A stretch of DNA of 64,000 nt from Ustilago trichophora (GCA_900323505.1 OOIN01000034.1:1-64000); one strand, 5' to 3'; shown: positions 17,573-28,900, numbered from the stretch's first letter. The notes: generated by a model from the sequence alone, not told the origin. Numbers and translations are program-made.

Positions 17573-19357
17573 ATGGAGCTCATAGCGTTGCATCGCATCT
17601 TAATGTGTCGCCTTGCTTTGATAGCGGCATCACTGCTTGCCATCGCCACCGCCAGCAACGTCCAAGCTGCCAGCTCGAACGCAACTCTTCGCCATCCACG
17701 AAGCACCGCAAGAACACGCCTACAAAGCTGTCTCCTCCAAGCCGGTATTGAGGTCGTCGCTGCCGACATCAGCACAGCAGATCTCTACTTCCAAGCTTCA
17801 GCTTCCGACAACGTCATCTACCACTACAATCCTACTCTGATCGCATATCCTGATTCGCCTTCGCACGTTCAGCAAGCTGTCCTTTGCGCATCAGAACACT
17901 CGGAGGCGCCTATCGCTGCCAGAAGCGGCGGGCACTCTTTTGCCGGTTATGGCAGCGGAGGTATGGATGGCTCCGTTGTCATTGACCTTGCACGCCTCAA
18001 CTCTATCGTCTCTCATCCCAACAAGGGCACTGTCGAAGTCGGTCCCGGAGCTCGCCTGGGTGATGTCGTCAAAGGTCTATGGCATCAAGGAGATGCACAC
18101 CGCGCCATATCCACCGGCACGTGTGCAGGAGTTGGCGTCGGCGGTCTCAGCCTCTGCGGCGGCTTCGGCCCCATGTCTCGAAAGTGGGGTCTCACTACCG
18201 ACAACATCCTCGAAGCCGATCTCGTCCTGGCCAACGGCACCATGGTCACCGTTTCGGAACAGCGACATCGTGACCTCTTGTGGGCGCTCAGGGGCAGTGG
18301 CTCCTTTTTTGGCATCGTCACTCGCTTCGTCTTTCAATCCCACGATGCCTCATCGCCTGTTGTTTCGTTCGAATACCGTTGGGCGCCGTCCATCGACAGC
18401 GTGGACAAGACCATAGCCGTCATCCTAGCCATTCAGGCCCTCTCTCTAGAGCCCAATTTGTCCAACGATCTGGGTCTGCACATCCAGCTTCGCAAGCCCT
18501 CGCAGAACGACCCTCAGCCCTCCGAAAATCGACCGATCTCGATCGAGCTCAAAGGCATCTATCTTGGATCCGCTGCCGACTGGACGAAACTGCAATCAAA
18601 GCTCAAGAAGCAGCTGAGCTTTCAATCTGCGCCGCAAGCAGATTTCGAGGATGTCAAACTTCGCTCCTATCTCCAACTAATGGAAGACTGGGATGACTTT
18701 AGCAAGGGCGAACACAAGCTTGACACCGAGTCCATTCACAAACAGCACAATAACTTTGTCACAAAGTCTTCTCTCACCCTAGAACGCAACAAAGGCTTCG
18801 ACCAGAAAGCGCTGCGGCCACTTTTTCAGTACATCTGGGACACAAGTCTTACAGCGGGTAAGGACGAGGAGCTCGCCGACGGCAAACATACCTTTTGGGC
18901 TTGGAATATCTACTTCGAGCTCTTCGGCGGCGGCATCCCAGCGCATGCCCAGCCAAAAGCTAAAGAGCTCAGCAGCTTCCCGCATCGCGATGGTCTCTGG
19001 CTCATCCAGACCGCTGTTGGCACTGTGGCCCACATGGACCTCGCTCATACCGGTCACGCCTACGCCCGTGAGCTAGACTCGCAAGTCAATCGCGCCATTC
19101 AAGCAGCGAGCCTCGGCAGAGGAGGATACTCGTGCTACGTCGACTCTGAGCTCAAAGAAGACGAGTGGAAGCAGCTCTACTATGGCCCATCCATCCCACG
19201 TCTCGAGGATATCAAGATCCAGGTCGACCCTTTCAACCTCTTCCGCAATCCGCAGACGTTGGGCACCCGCAAACAGATTGAAGCTCGTCGCAACGCAAAG
19301 CGGCATCTCGATCTGCTCGACTCAAAAGCCGTATCTCATCGGTGGTCACGCTTGTAA
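17573..19357 (+). CDS. Secreted FAD-linked oxidoreductase, berberine-bridge / oligosaccharide oxidase type
   Basis: This is a single-exon gene of 594 residues. It starts with a signal peptide (hydrophobic residues about 11-27, cleavage probably near NVQA-AS at 32); a second Met at 11 is a possible alternative start. The FAD_binding_4 domain covers about residues 80-260. It has H121 in ARSGGHSF and C184 in TGTCAGVGVGG, the two residues that attach FAD bicovalently in this family, and then GGFGPMSRKWGL. The C-terminal BBE motif is present (YYG...DPFNLFRNPQTL). Members oxidise sugars, oligosaccharides or alkaloid-like compounds and release hydrogen peroxide. In a plant-associated fungus an extracellular carbohydrate oxidase is likely, but the substrate cannot be read from sequence. 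The gene converges with CET1. Confidence 0.88.
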   Translation: MELIALHRILMCRLALIAASLLAIATASNVQAASSNATLRHPRSTARTRLQSCLLQAGIEVVAADISTADLYFQASASDNVIYHYNPTLIAYPDSPSHVQQAVLCASEHSEAPIAARSGGHSFAGYGSGGMDGSVVIDLARLNSIVSHPNKGTVEVGPGARLGDVVKGLWHQGDAHRAISTGTCAGVGVGGLSLCGGFGPMSRKWGLTTDNILEADLVLANGTMVTVSEQRHRDLLWALRGSGSFFGIVTRFVFQSHDASSPVVSFEYRWAPSIDSVDKTIAVILAIQALSLEPNLSNDLGLHIQLRKPSQNDPQPSENRPISIELKGIYLGSAADWTKLQSKLKKQLSFQSAPQADFEDVKLRSYLQLMEDWDDFSKGEHKLDTESIHKQHNNFVTKSSLTLERNKGFDQKALRPLFQYIWDTSLTAGKDEELADGKHTFWAWNIYFELFGGGIPAHAQPKAKELSSFPHRDGLWLIQTAVGTVAHMDLAHTGHAYARELDSQVNRAIQAASLGRGGYSCYVDSELKEDEWKQLYYGPSIPRLEDIKIQVDPFNLFRNPQTLGTRKQIEARRNAKRHLDLLDSKAVSHRWSRL

Positions 19358-19524
19358 CACACGTTGAAGCGCAATTTGAGCTCTGTGTAATCGAGATCCC
19401 ACAGCGCTCTGTCTCCAGACCCTCGATACCCTGTACCTTTTGTATTTGTACACTCTTCCAGCCAGAAAGGCCACAACTAATCTGATCGCCAACCGCATCT
19501 ATGACAAAGCCGAGTGATGTGTGA

Positions 19525-19535
19525 CCCTAACCCTA
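19525..19535 (+). repeat. Short interstitial telomere-like motif
   Basis: CCCTAACCCTA (nearly two telomeric units) sits in the 210-bp gap between the converging FAD oxidase and CET1 genes. It is short enough to be chance. Confidence 0.4.
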
Positions 19536-19567
19536 GACGCTGCTTCAGGAAGCAAGATTGGCAGAGA

Positions 19568-20960
19568 TCAACGCCTTTCATCGGATGGGGCACCGTTTCT
19601 GTAGGAGAAAAAGAAGCGATAAGAAGTGGTGTTGGAGTACAAGCAATACAGTCAGATGTGTCAAGAGATATCGCAATGCAGAGCTCGGAATCTGGTCTTC
19701 TTACCTAATGAGCATTCGGATGTTGTTGAGAAAAATGAGGACTTGATCGTCAAACGATGTCCACTCCTGCCCGCTTGGTCCTGATCCATCGCTAGCAGGG
19801 TTGGATTTGGCCTGTGCGCCAGCCTGCATGAGTTGTGTCACGTCTCGAATCTCGATCTCGAGCTCGTGAATGGGCTCTTGTGGCTATCGAGAGCAACGAA
19901 TCGAAAGAGGAAGCGTGTCAGTTCGAGCCCAAGAAGCATATCTGATCATCATAGTCATGGCCGATGGAGGCTCGTGCAATGACTCTGCTTACCTTTTCGG
20001 GAACAGTGACCTGAGTAAGGTCAACGATGAAATTTTGATGCGCATACGAGAGACGGTTCTTTTCGCGAATCGAGACATGGTCGGATGTCGGCTCCTCGGC
20101 TGATCGAATTCACGAGGAAGCAAAGGCAATCGGTCAGCAACGGTATCAAAGAGGCTGCATACGCCGCTAGTCGATTCACAGCACTGTAGTTCTCGGGCGT
20201 TCCTTGAGCACATGGCTGCAGAATCCGTGCACTAACCTGGATTCTCGACATTGATACTGATCCGATAGTCAAACAGACGATTGGGACAATGGATGTTGAG
20301 GTCGGCTATCCTCTGCTTTTGAACAATGCCGTCTTGCTTGATCGCCAGTGTTTCGGCATCCCTCGTAACACGGACCTTGCCGTTGGGAGCTGGGTGAAAG
20401 TAGTCAATCTCCTTCCTTCGCTGGTAGCTGATCTTGGCACCAGCGTAGGAAGCTTCGCCGGATCTTGAGACGAGCGAGTTGAGGATACGGTTATACTGTG
20501 CATGCTGAGACTGAAGTGGCATTCGATGAGGTTGAAGAGCCCAGGGCGAAAGATTGCGTCAGTGTTGCGACAGACACATAGAATGTGATCTGGCGAGAGC
20601 TCGAGTGTAGACTTACGACTGTCATTCGGCTGTCGAAGCGGGTCCGGCTCAAATCAACGATTGTCTCGTTGCGCACTGGAAGCTGTATCCTCTCGCCTGT
20701 CTCCTGATCAATGATTTGTCCGATCTTTCCCTCAATCTTATAAGGGATGCAGATACACGTGCAAGTTACAACAGCGCAGCGGTCAGTGTTATGCACTCGT
20801 CTCGACATGCTAAACCTCTTGCCAAGAGCAAGCTCACCTCTAGATTTGATCTGCCTCTTCCGTTCGCATATATCCAGTCGCCCACCATTGTGACGAAATC
20901 ATCGAGTGGATCCACAGCGAAGATAGAACGCTCAGGAGCGTATTGTTGTGGAGACGACAT
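19568..20960 (-). CDS. CET1: mRNA-capping enzyme beta subunit, polynucleotide 5'-triphosphatase
   Basis: Six exons were reconstructed: 20960-20838, 20736-20617, 20510-20237, 20099-19993, 19883-19705 and 19598-19568 (834 nt, 277 residues). Every junction has GT...AG and matching phase. The product carries the metal-dependent tunnel-fold triphosphatase motifs of fungal Cet1: IEGKIG (first glutamate pair), TRFDSRM, YQRRKEIDYFH, RIADLNIHCPN, DYRISINVENP, the run REKNRLSYAHQ and the final HELEIEI. This enzyme removes the gamma phosphate from nascent mRNA 5' ends as the first step of capping, with the guanylyltransferase as partner. It is short compared with yeast CET1 because it lacks a long N-terminal extension. 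If intron 5 were retained, translation would stop right after LIR at 19701; splicing adds only nine further residues. The gene is divergent from the RECQ1-like gene. Confidence 0.88.
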
Positions 20961-21525
20961 GGCCGATGTGCGTTTTGCGGGTCGTGGTGTTGTCGGTCAG
21001 ATGTGGGGAGATGGTCCTAGCAAAAGCCCGGGCGAGATTCTCTGGTTAAAATATCGTTTGTGTACAGGTCAGATTGAGTTCTGTCTATCTATAGAGGCGC
21101 AAAGATTGAATGAAGGGTCGAACAGTTGGAGTGGAGAGTTGTAGCGTTGCAAGATGGTCTGACGCAGGGTTCAAAAAGAAGCATCTCCGAAGCCCGAGTC
21201 TGTGCATTTCTTAGCCTTTGTTTTGTAACCTTCTTTTCGGCTGTCAATTTCATTTTTTGGGTTTTGATTTTAATCTCCACTTGGACGCTGTTGCTCGTTG
21301 CTGTCTCTACTATCTTCTTCGTCCTAACGCAACGACGACGCTGAGACTTGCGACCCAATTGGATCCCTCGTCAACCCACTAGCGAAGTTGTTTGGCACCG
21401 ATCGAGCGCAATAGATCTCTTGCCATGAGCGCTTGAAACTATCTACAACGCAGAAGGTGGCGGCTCAGCCTTTGCTGAACCCTCGGCCTGGTCGCTTGGG
21501 AGCCAGTCTGCGATCCTCTCACAAG
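20961..21525. other. Divergent promoter region CET1 / RECQ1-like
   Basis: 565 bp separate the two start codons. A three-codon upstream reading frame (ATG-AGC-GCT-TGA, 21425-21436) lies in the probable leader of the helicase gene. Otherwise only T-rich and pyrimidine-rich sequence is seen. Confidence 0.6.
21425..21436 (+). promoter_or_regulatory. Three-codon upstream ORF before the RECQ1-like gene
   Basis: ATGAGCGCTTGA lies 90 bases before the chosen start codon. If it is inside the mRNA it could reduce translation of the helicase. Transcription start is unknown. Confidence 0.35.
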
Positions 21526-23952
21526 ATGAAAGACGACTACGGAAGCGACAGCGACTTCGAGGTCGTTTCACCCTCAAAAGAAGGCTACAAAACAATTGCT
21601 GCTGGTCCTTCTGCCAACGACAAGGAGATCATCTACGACGAACAAATTGCTGCCAAACTGCAAGAGCTTGATGCCGAAGTCGATTCCGTACAAAGCCAGA
21701 TCGCCAAGCTTCAAAAGCTCAGGGATTCGCTCGTACGTGAGCGCCGCAAAGTCTATACAGGCTACATCAAGACAATTCAAGGTGACGTTCCTGGCTCGAA
21801 CCGCAAGCTAGGCGTCGACTATACAGCAAAGTCTTTCCAGTGGAGTGACAACGTTCGTCTGGCCGCCATGTCGGTTTTCGGCATTTCTTCGTTTCGTTTC
21901 TGCCAAGAAGCCGTTATCAATGCAGCAATGGATGGTCGAAATGCTGTAGTGGTCATGCCGACAGGTGGCGGCAAATCGCTTTGCTATCAACTTCCAGCTA
22001 TACTCAAACCGGGTATGACCTTGGTCGTCTCTCCTCTCATCTCGCTCATGACTGACCAGGTGCTCCACCTGCAGGAAGTGGGCATCGAGTCAGAGCTCCT
22101 TTGTGGAAGCACATCACGCGAGGATTCCAATGCTATCATGAAGCAAATTCGACATGGCACTGCTTTCGAAGGACGCACCACAACTTCTTTTTCCTCTTCA
22201 TCGTCGGACACTCGAGATTCGTCGTGGAATCAACATCAGGCAGATGGCATCAAGCTTCTTTACGTCACACCGGAACGTATTGCCAAATCCAAAACGTGTC
22301 TCTCCGCCTTGCAGAGTGCATACGAGCAAGGTAGACTCTCTCGCATCGTGATCGACGAAGCTCATTGCTGCTCCCAGATGGGTCATGACTACAGGCCGGA
22401 CTATGCCAAGCTTTCTCTCCTCCGCCGACTATTTCCAAAAGCACCAATCATGTGCCTCACTGCCACCTGTGGTCCTAAAGTGCTGAAGGAGATCCTCGAA
22501 ATCATTGATCTTCCAGCCATCACCGAGCCTGACAATGCCGCACCCATGCGTACCATCTACTTTACAGCTCCCCTCTTCCGAGCCAATCTCATGTACCAGG
22601 TAGTTCAGCGCCCACAGCAAGCAAAAGCAGCTGCAGAAGCAATCATCGACTATATTCTGGAACATCATGCCGGTCACAGCGGCATTGTCTACTGTCTTTC
22701 TCAAGCGGACACCGAAGCGATGGCAAAGGCTTTGACAGAGATAAGTCACGGTCGCATAGCCGCAGGCCGCTATCACGCAGGTTTGGACGATGCCAGCAAG
22801 CAGCAAATTCATACAGAATGGCGGACAGGTTATATTCAAGTTGTCTGCGCCACCATCGCATTTGGCATGGGCATCGACAAGCCAGACGTGCGCTTCGTCA
22901 TTCATGCGTGCATCTCCAAGTCGCTCGATGGCTACTACCAGGAGACCGGACGTGCAGGTCGAGATGGCGAGGACTCGGACTGCGTGCTCTACTACCGTCC
23001 GCAAGATGCGATCCGGATGAGCTCCCTAGTGGCTAGCGAGCCCACCGGTCAGGAAAAGCTGTCTGCGATGCTCGAGTATGCTCAGTCTGCCCGCTGTCGA
23101 CGTCAACTTTTCGCAGAGTACTTTTCCGACATGTTCGAAAAGGGTGACAATCAACGCCAGCGAGCGTGCGGCATCTGCGACAACTGCACTGGTGATCGGC
23201 GGGATCTCCTCATCGACGTTCGCAAAGAGATATATCAACTTCTTGCCATCTTGCAAGAGATGTGCAGGCAAGGTGGCAGAATCACGCTCACTAGCTTGTC
23301 GGATGTGGCTCGAGGACTCGGCGGCGGCAAGTTCAATCTGGACCCGAATCTGACTGATTCTGGCAAAGGAAAAGGCAAAGGAAAGGCCAGCATGTCCAGC
23401 AGTGCGAAAGCTGGGGTTGTCGACGTACAGGCAGTAGCCGGTGGCAAGGTCACCTTACATCGCGACGTTGTCGACCGTCTCATTGTCCATGGCATCCTAT
23501 CGCAGCTCATCGATCAGAGCTATCAAGCTACTGCTTATACAGTCAACGTGTACCTCGAGATGGGCCCAAAAGCCCCGCGCTTTCTGCGGCATCCCCTCTC
23601 CACCATATCGTCTCGTGCACAACTCGACAAGCTACCACCTGTTCAGATATTGCCGCCGATAGCGACAGCTAGCACCAAGACTGCCGTCAAGCGCTCTGCA
23701 CCCGGTAGTCCGGATTTGACCTGCGCCGATAGCGCGACCGTATCAAGCACATCCGCTCCCAAGGCGAAGAAGAGTCGTTCTAAAACCATCATGTTAGATG
23801 CAGAGAAAGAACGGAGACCTGAAGCGGAGGAGGTCGAAGCAAAGAGCGCTAAAATAAATCCGAGGCGAGGTGGTCCCAGGCAAAAGGGAGGCTCCGCAAG
23901 ACATTCGAGTGATTTTGGTGCATCACAGTCCGATGCCATCATCATCGATTAG
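21526..23952 (+). CDS. RecQ-family DNA helicase, RECQ1-type
   Basis: The chosen ATG at 21526 gives 808 residues; the frame is open upstream but has no earlier ATG. An N-terminal coiled coil (about residues 35-75, LQELDAEVDSVQSQIAKLQ) is typical of RECQL1 rather than Sgs1/BLM. Then come Walker A TGGGKS (about 144), DEAHCCSQMGHDYRPDY (about 277; RECQ1 proteins have CCSQWGHDFRPDY), SAT-equivalent LTATCG, and motif VI QETGRAGRDG. A zinc-binding Cys cluster (CRRQLF...CGICDNC, about 522-556) is followed by an RQC winged helix. The C-terminal 120 residues are Lys/Ser-rich and probably carry nuclear localisation signals. RECQ1-type enzymes unwind 3'-5', restore stalled forks and resolve recombination intermediates. 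This is a distinct gene from the telomere-linked helicase. Confidence 0.9.
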   Translation: MKDDYGSDSDFEVVSPSKEGYKTIAAGPSANDKEIIYDEQIAAKLQELDAEVDSVQSQIAKLQKLRDSLVRERRKVYTGYIKTIQGDVPGSNRKLGVDYTAKSFQWSDNVRLAAMSVFGISSFRFCQEAVINAAMDGRNAVVVMPTGGGKSLCYQLPAILKPGMTLVVSPLISLMTDQVLHLQEVGIESELLCGSTSREDSNAIMKQIRHGTAFEGRTTTSFSSSSSDTRDSSWNQHQADGIKLLYVTPERIAKSKTCLSALQSAYEQGRLSRIVIDEAHCCSQMGHDYRPDYAKLSLLRRLFPKAPIMCLTATCGPKVLKEILEIIDLPAITEPDNAAPMRTIYFTAPLFRANLMYQVVQRPQQAKAAAEAIIDYILEHHAGHSGIVYCLSQADTEAMAKALTEISHGRIAAGRYHAGLDDASKQQIHTEWRTGYIQVVCATIAFGMGIDKPDVRFVIHACISKSLDGYYQETGRAGRDGEDSDCVLYYRPQDAIRMSSLVASEPTGQEKLSAMLEYAQSARCRRQLFAEYFSDMFEKGDNQRQRACGICDNCTGDRRDLLIDVRKEIYQLLAILQEMCRQGGRITLTSLSDVARGLGGGKFNLDPNLTDSGKGKGKGKASMSSSAKAGVVDVQAVAGGKVTLHRDVVDRLIVHGILSQLIDQSYQATAYTVNVYLEMGPKAPRFLRHPLSTISSRAQLDKLPPVQILPPIATASTKTAVKRSAPGSPDLTCADSATVSSTSAPKAKKSRSKTIMLDAEKERRPEAEEVEAKSAKINPRRGGPRQKGGSARHSSDFGASQSDAIIID

Positions 23953-24323
23953 CAAATGCTTCGTCGGGAAGACTTGTCTGCTCGCCGCAGCTTTCATGGC
24001 GAGAGAATGGGTCAGCAGTGTTGCAGTTTGACTTGATTTGACCTTTTCCTCGAAAAAAAGATGCAGTCCCCTCAGGTGTCATTGTGTCGTTTGAGCTGAA
24101 TCTTGTGCAGATTCCTCAGCTCAGCGTCGTTTGCGTCGAGGCAGATGCACTGCAAGCGGAATCAGTGAAAGATCCAGGATGATCTCACAATGGAAACATT
24201 GCACACGCCACGCACGTGAGAATTTGTTGACTAACTTGTACTGATACAATTGCATACAATTCACCAACAGGCCTAAATAAGCACGATCGTGCTTGACGCT
24301 GATATGATTCTGGAGTAGATAGT
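23953..24323. other. Convergent 3' region
   Basis: 371 bp lie between the RECQ1-like gene and RRP4, which read toward each other. A short A run is near 24055-24060; nothing else is seen. Confidence 0.6.
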
Positions 24324-25544
24324 TCACTCGGCTAAGCTGGATCCGGCTCGCAATTGCTCCATCATGAGCGAAGTGAGGTTGGTGTCACGGTGCCAGTCCT
24401 GCTGTTCTTGCTTTTGGAGGATGTGTCCGACGTAAGTGACCGAGACAGAGACCAAGGAGTGAACGGTGACATCCGAGATAGGATGATGGTAAGCATCGAG
24501 GACGTGGATGCACTTTGCCACTCGTTGGATCTGACGTCTCAGCTCAACCGATAGATCGGCATCGTTCTGATCCGAGTATGTGGCGTCGATATCCATACCG
24601 ACGCCGGAGCCTGCGAGACCTCTCTGTTGCTCCGAGTTGGTAGCAGGCCCATTGGAGTTGGAGGGCTGATTGTAGGGGAAATGCTTCGCGATCCAAATGT
24701 ATCCGTTGAGACCGACAATGAGATCGACGTTGAGTGAGATGTCGTCGTCTTTGAGGTGGACAAAGTGCGACTTGAGTCGCTGAATTAAATTTGGAGATGC
24801 AGTGACAAGGACACCGTTCTTGAGCTTTCCATATCGAAGTGAACGTGTGTGCAGCGCAGATGAGTTGTCCTGGAACATCATCTGCACTTCGGCCACCAAC
24901 AGGTCGTTCTCCTGGAAGAAGTTGCGCATCTGCAGTTCGTCGCTCTCCACTTTTCTACGTTGAATACCACCGGGTAGGTTAATAGAGGAAAGTTGAAGGG
25001 CCGAGTCGGTCTTGGCATTGATATCGACCTTCCAACGCTTAGGTCCAACTTCGGTGACACGGCCAATGACGAGGTCACCCACTTCAGCCGCGTATCTGGA
25101 CCTGGCAGGGCGCACCGATATCAACTTGTTTACTCGCTCCACCGTACCACACATTGAAGAGAGAATCTCATCCGAGTTTGTCGAAAGAAAAGTGCCGTGA
25201 CCCTTCATGAAGACGTGAGAAGAGGCAATGCTGGTACCAGCAACAGCGATCTTGACGTCCTCTTCGTCTCCATCTCCCATCTCCATGTCATCCTGATCCA
25301 TATCCATGTCATCCTTAGTGAAAGTTGGAGCATATCGCGAGAGACGAGACGACGAAGATGCCGGATGAGCTTCGCCAGAATAGTGCACAAGTCGCGACGG
25401 TGTGTTGGATCCTTTCAACCGACGTGGTGATGAAGCGCCGTTCTTGGAAGAAGACGAGGGTCGAGAGCTGCTCGCATGAATGACAAACGGTGGAAGCATC
25501 GCCGAGCTTGTAGAAGCTGGTGCAGAAGGTAGCTTCGCGGCCAT
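24324..25544 (-). CDS. RRP4: Exosome complex cap subunit RRP4
   Basis: From the first in-frame ATG (25544) the protein has 406 residues. The first 110 are Ser/Pro-rich, followed by an acidic Asp/Met-rich patch. Then comes the RRP4 core: the N-terminal domain (GHGTFLSTNSDEILSSMCG), an S1 RNA-binding domain (EVGDLVIGRVTEVGPKRWKVD, from about residue 155) and a KH domain (LKNGVLVTASPNLIQRLKSHF...VGLNGYIWI). RRP4 is one of three cap proteins that guide RNA into the 3'-5' exosome in nucleus and cytoplasm. It is longer than yeast RRP4 mainly through the disordered N-terminus. A 5' exon is possible but not needed. It is tandem with RAP1, whose 3' end lies 375 bp upstream. Confidence 0.92.
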   Translation of the reverse strand: MAAKLPSAPASTSSAMLPPFVIHASSSRPSSSSKNGASSPRRLKGSNTPSRLVHYSGEAHPASSSSRLSRYAPTFTKDDMDMDQDDMEMGDGDEEDVKIAVAGTSIASSHVFMKGHGTFLSTNSDEILSSMCGTVERVNKLISVRPARSRYAAEVGDLVIGRVTEVGPKRWKVDINAKTDSALQLSSINLPGGIQRRKVESDELQMRNFFQENDLLVAEVQMMFQDNSSALHTRSLRYGKLKNGVLVTASPNLIQRLKSHFVHLKDDDISLNVDLIVGLNGYIWIAKHFPYNQPSNSNGPATNSEQQRGLAGSGVGMDIDATYSDQNDADLSVELRRQIQRVAKCIHVLDAYHHPISDVTVHSLVSVSVTYVGHILQKQEQQDWHRDTNLTSLMMEQLRAGSSLAE

Positions 25545-25919
25545 ATTGAGACGGTGGGCGGGTGTCTGACACAGATGTACGAGGTTTGTAAGATCTGCGA
25601 GGAAGGAGCGATGATGAGAAGCTGAGCAAGGTCGGGTTTGAACTCGATTCTTCTTGGAATCCAAAGGAGCACGCGTGCAGAGTAAAATTTCCAGCCGCAA
25701 GCCTCCACTCTATTGCAATCTGAATCTGAGAAATTCACAGCACCCTCAGCCCGATCCCGATGTCCCTCGGCTCCTTCCATATATTCTCACTAGTTGGTTT
25801 TGCAGAACCACTCGTAGCATCCAGAAGAACGAAAGAGTTGGTGATGTTGTACAGTACACACAGTGACCCTAGTATTACGATGACTCCAAACTACTTTTGC
25901 AGGCTACAAGAAGATGATA
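25545..25919. other. Intergenic, RRP4 promoter / RAP1 3' flank
   Basis: This 375-bp tandem gap on the minus strand has no additional feature. Confidence 0.55.
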
Positions 25920-28900
25920 TCAGCGGCGAGACCTCTTCGACAGCTCGTCTCTCCCACCATTGCGATCGATGCGGCTAAAAGTTCGGTCATCACTTCTAGC
26001 ACTGCGCTTCACAGGACTGACAGAGTGCGATGCGCTGCGGGAAGAGATGGGTCCCCTTCGGTTCTGAGCACTGCTCGAGCGAGTCATGCTGGCGAGTTTC
26101 AGGAAGGTCTCCGCCTGCTCAAAGTCACCTTGCGAAGTCTTGACGTACTCGAACGCTACGTCTGCTTGGACGCCGTACGCTTCCTCCATCTCGCCGAGCC
26201 AAAAGGCGATATAGTTGCGCGCGTCCTTGACATTGGCTTTGAATCGCATGAGCAGATCGCGCAGCTGTTCCTTGTCCAGGCCAAATTCGCTGCGAAAGCG
26301 CTCGACTTCTGCGCGGTATCGCAAACGGGCGGCCTCTATCCCTGATTTCGAGGGGCGGCGTTCCCGCGGGCCGCTGGCCTGGTTACAACGCACGCGGTTG
26401 GGTGACGCACTCGAAGCTGGCAAGGCTGTCGGAGTGCGCTCATTCGAGATACGACGAGACTGCTGCACACTACCCCGCTGAAGCTGCGGCGACAAATTGG
26501 TCGCATATCCGGAGCTTAGTCGAGGCGTGTGATCAATGCGTCTAGCCCGAGCACGTGACGGCTCTGTGACTGCCACCGGCTCGGCACTCTGAAGTAGATC
26601 TGGCGAGGCAGACGAAGGTGAGGCAGAAACGCTGCGTGCCCACTCTCGAGTTCGCCGAATGCGTTCATCTTCCCTTTCGCGCGTGGAAAGGTGAGCAGGA
26701 CGAGTTATCGTCTGTCTCTGATTCCGCGAAGGGGTTGCAAAGTGTCCTAAAACGCGATCGGTGGTGATGGGCGACCTTGGCGGCTGTGGAGATGTGGCCG
26801 TTTGCCTGGTTTGCATATTTGGCAGCGATGGGCGGGAGCGAGCCTTGCGCATGCGTTGCTCCTCGTCGCTGTCTATGGTAAAGTCGTAAAAGAGCGCATC
26901 GCGGTGTCGAGCGAGCACAGGTGTTCCAGCATCGACTGGACGATTCCGGCGTCCTGACACAGGGTGTGGAGGGCTGGCTGCGGCGCCGCGGGCTGGCTGT
27001 GGAGAAGGCTCTGCTTCCGCGTCGACACTTGCCACACTAGCGGGCTCTTCCAGCGACTTTGATACATCCATGCTTTCGTCATCTCGAGAGTCTTTCGGCT
27101 CGTGTTGCAGGACAGGAACCCCCTCCCCGAAAGAGACGGACGCATCTTCACTGCCAGAGCGGATCGACTCTGGCGGAATCACAACAGCATCGATCTCGGC
27201 CTCTACCTGCATCATGTCCTCCTCTTCTCCTTCCATCGGAGGTGGTGAAGGCGCTACAGTCCAGGGCTGCTCTGCTTGGAATTGAGGCTTTGGTCGAGGC
27301 CGGTAGTCATTGCTCTCCAGAGGTTGGCGTGGAATCAGGACGACGATGCCGTCAGCTGGAAGGCTCATCTCGTCTGAGCGCTGTACCTCGTCTGGACTTG
27401 CGTCGAGTTGTCTGGACTCAGCCTCTGCGCCGTTCGATATGTCGGTCGAAGAGTTGGCAGCGTCTTGATGCTGCAAATCGTCTTGCTCCTCTGCACTTTC
27501 ATCGTTCATATCATCAAGAAGAAGTTCGATCATTTGCCTGTACGTTGGCCGATTCTTGAGATAGTGGCTTCGCCAGGACATGGCGGAATGGGTTGGATTG
27601 TCAAGGGCGAAGCGCTCCCAAAAAGCGTCATCGGGTTTGGCGAGCATGGCTTCTTGTGTGGATGCATGAGGTTCGCGACCTTGCTCATGGACGTATCTGG
27701 CAAGTCGGTTGAGCAAAGTATCTTTTTCGTCTTGAGTGAATTTGACCCGATTGTCCTTGGCGATGGTAGTATCCTTCTCGCGTATCTTGCGATCCTGTAG
27801 TCGAGAACCCTGCCATTCGGGGTCATCGGAGTCGTCGTCCCTGCGCTGTTCAGCTTCTGGCGCGATCGCAGGCAGACCGGTAGCAAGGAGATCTTGGTCA
27901 CTATCGTGATCAAGCTGATCGAGTTGGGAGTCTGCAGAGGAGTCAGAGTCGCTGGAATGGCTTGCCCGGCGTTGTCTTTGCTGTGCTTTCTGCGAAGGTT
28001 TGAGGTGGGAAGCTTGTTCTGATTGGATCTGGCTGAGTATATTTGCGGAATACTCTTCAGGATCAGATTCCTCCTCTACTGATGGAGACCTTGGCACGCT
28101 TGTCCTTTGCCCCGGCGGTGGTTCGACGAAGGGATGACGAGAGCCGGAAGCTCGAGGGCTGCGACTGGAGCGAGACGAGTCCGTCGGGGCGTAGTCGACC
28201 GGCTGTTTGATCTTGTGGGGACTCCTTTCCACGTCTTGGAGGGTATCACCTGGGTTTGGTTGCCTGACCATGAGATCGTCGTCGTGCTCTCCTGTAGAGC
28301 GCGTTTGCTCGTCTGCTGCGGACGCTTGCGGCGAGTCTTGACGGGAAGCTTGTGCTAGTTCTTGCTCCCCCTCTTCATCATCATCTTGTGGCTCAGGGGA
28401 AGTACGAGGCCAGCCATCGGAGGGGGCCGATTGTTCTGCTAGACCAGGCGATGCGGTGTACTGTGATCTAAGAATGCGAGCCTGAAGCGCGGAAGGCTCT
28501 GCTTCAAGGGCAGCGGTGCGTGCCTTGAGCACCTCGTCTTTGAGATTCCAGCCCTTGTCAAAATTTGCCTGCAAGTAGGATTGATAACTGGCATAGCTGT
28601 GAGTGGAAGTGCGTGCTGCAAGTTCTTTGGCAGCGGCGTTGAGGCTCCATGAAGCTTGCTGTTTATCGATAAAGTAGTCGATGATGGCTTGACGATCGGC
28701 TGCGGTGAAGGGATTGCGGCCATTGGAGGGGCGCGGTGGGGGCAAGATATTTGCGGCAGCAGATGGATTGGGCTGGGTGCCATCAAACTTGTATTTGGGG
28801 TCGTCGACATCCTGTAGCTGGCCTTGAGCAACACTGTCATGGATATAGTCAAGCGTCACGACGGGGATGGGCTGGCCCATCTTGTTCGCATCTCGAAGGG

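Noticed and set aside
19525..19535. Interstitial telomere as a trace of an ancient chromosome end or fusion
   Set aside because: Fewer than two full units; chance occurrence is likely, so it is listed only as a minor repeat.
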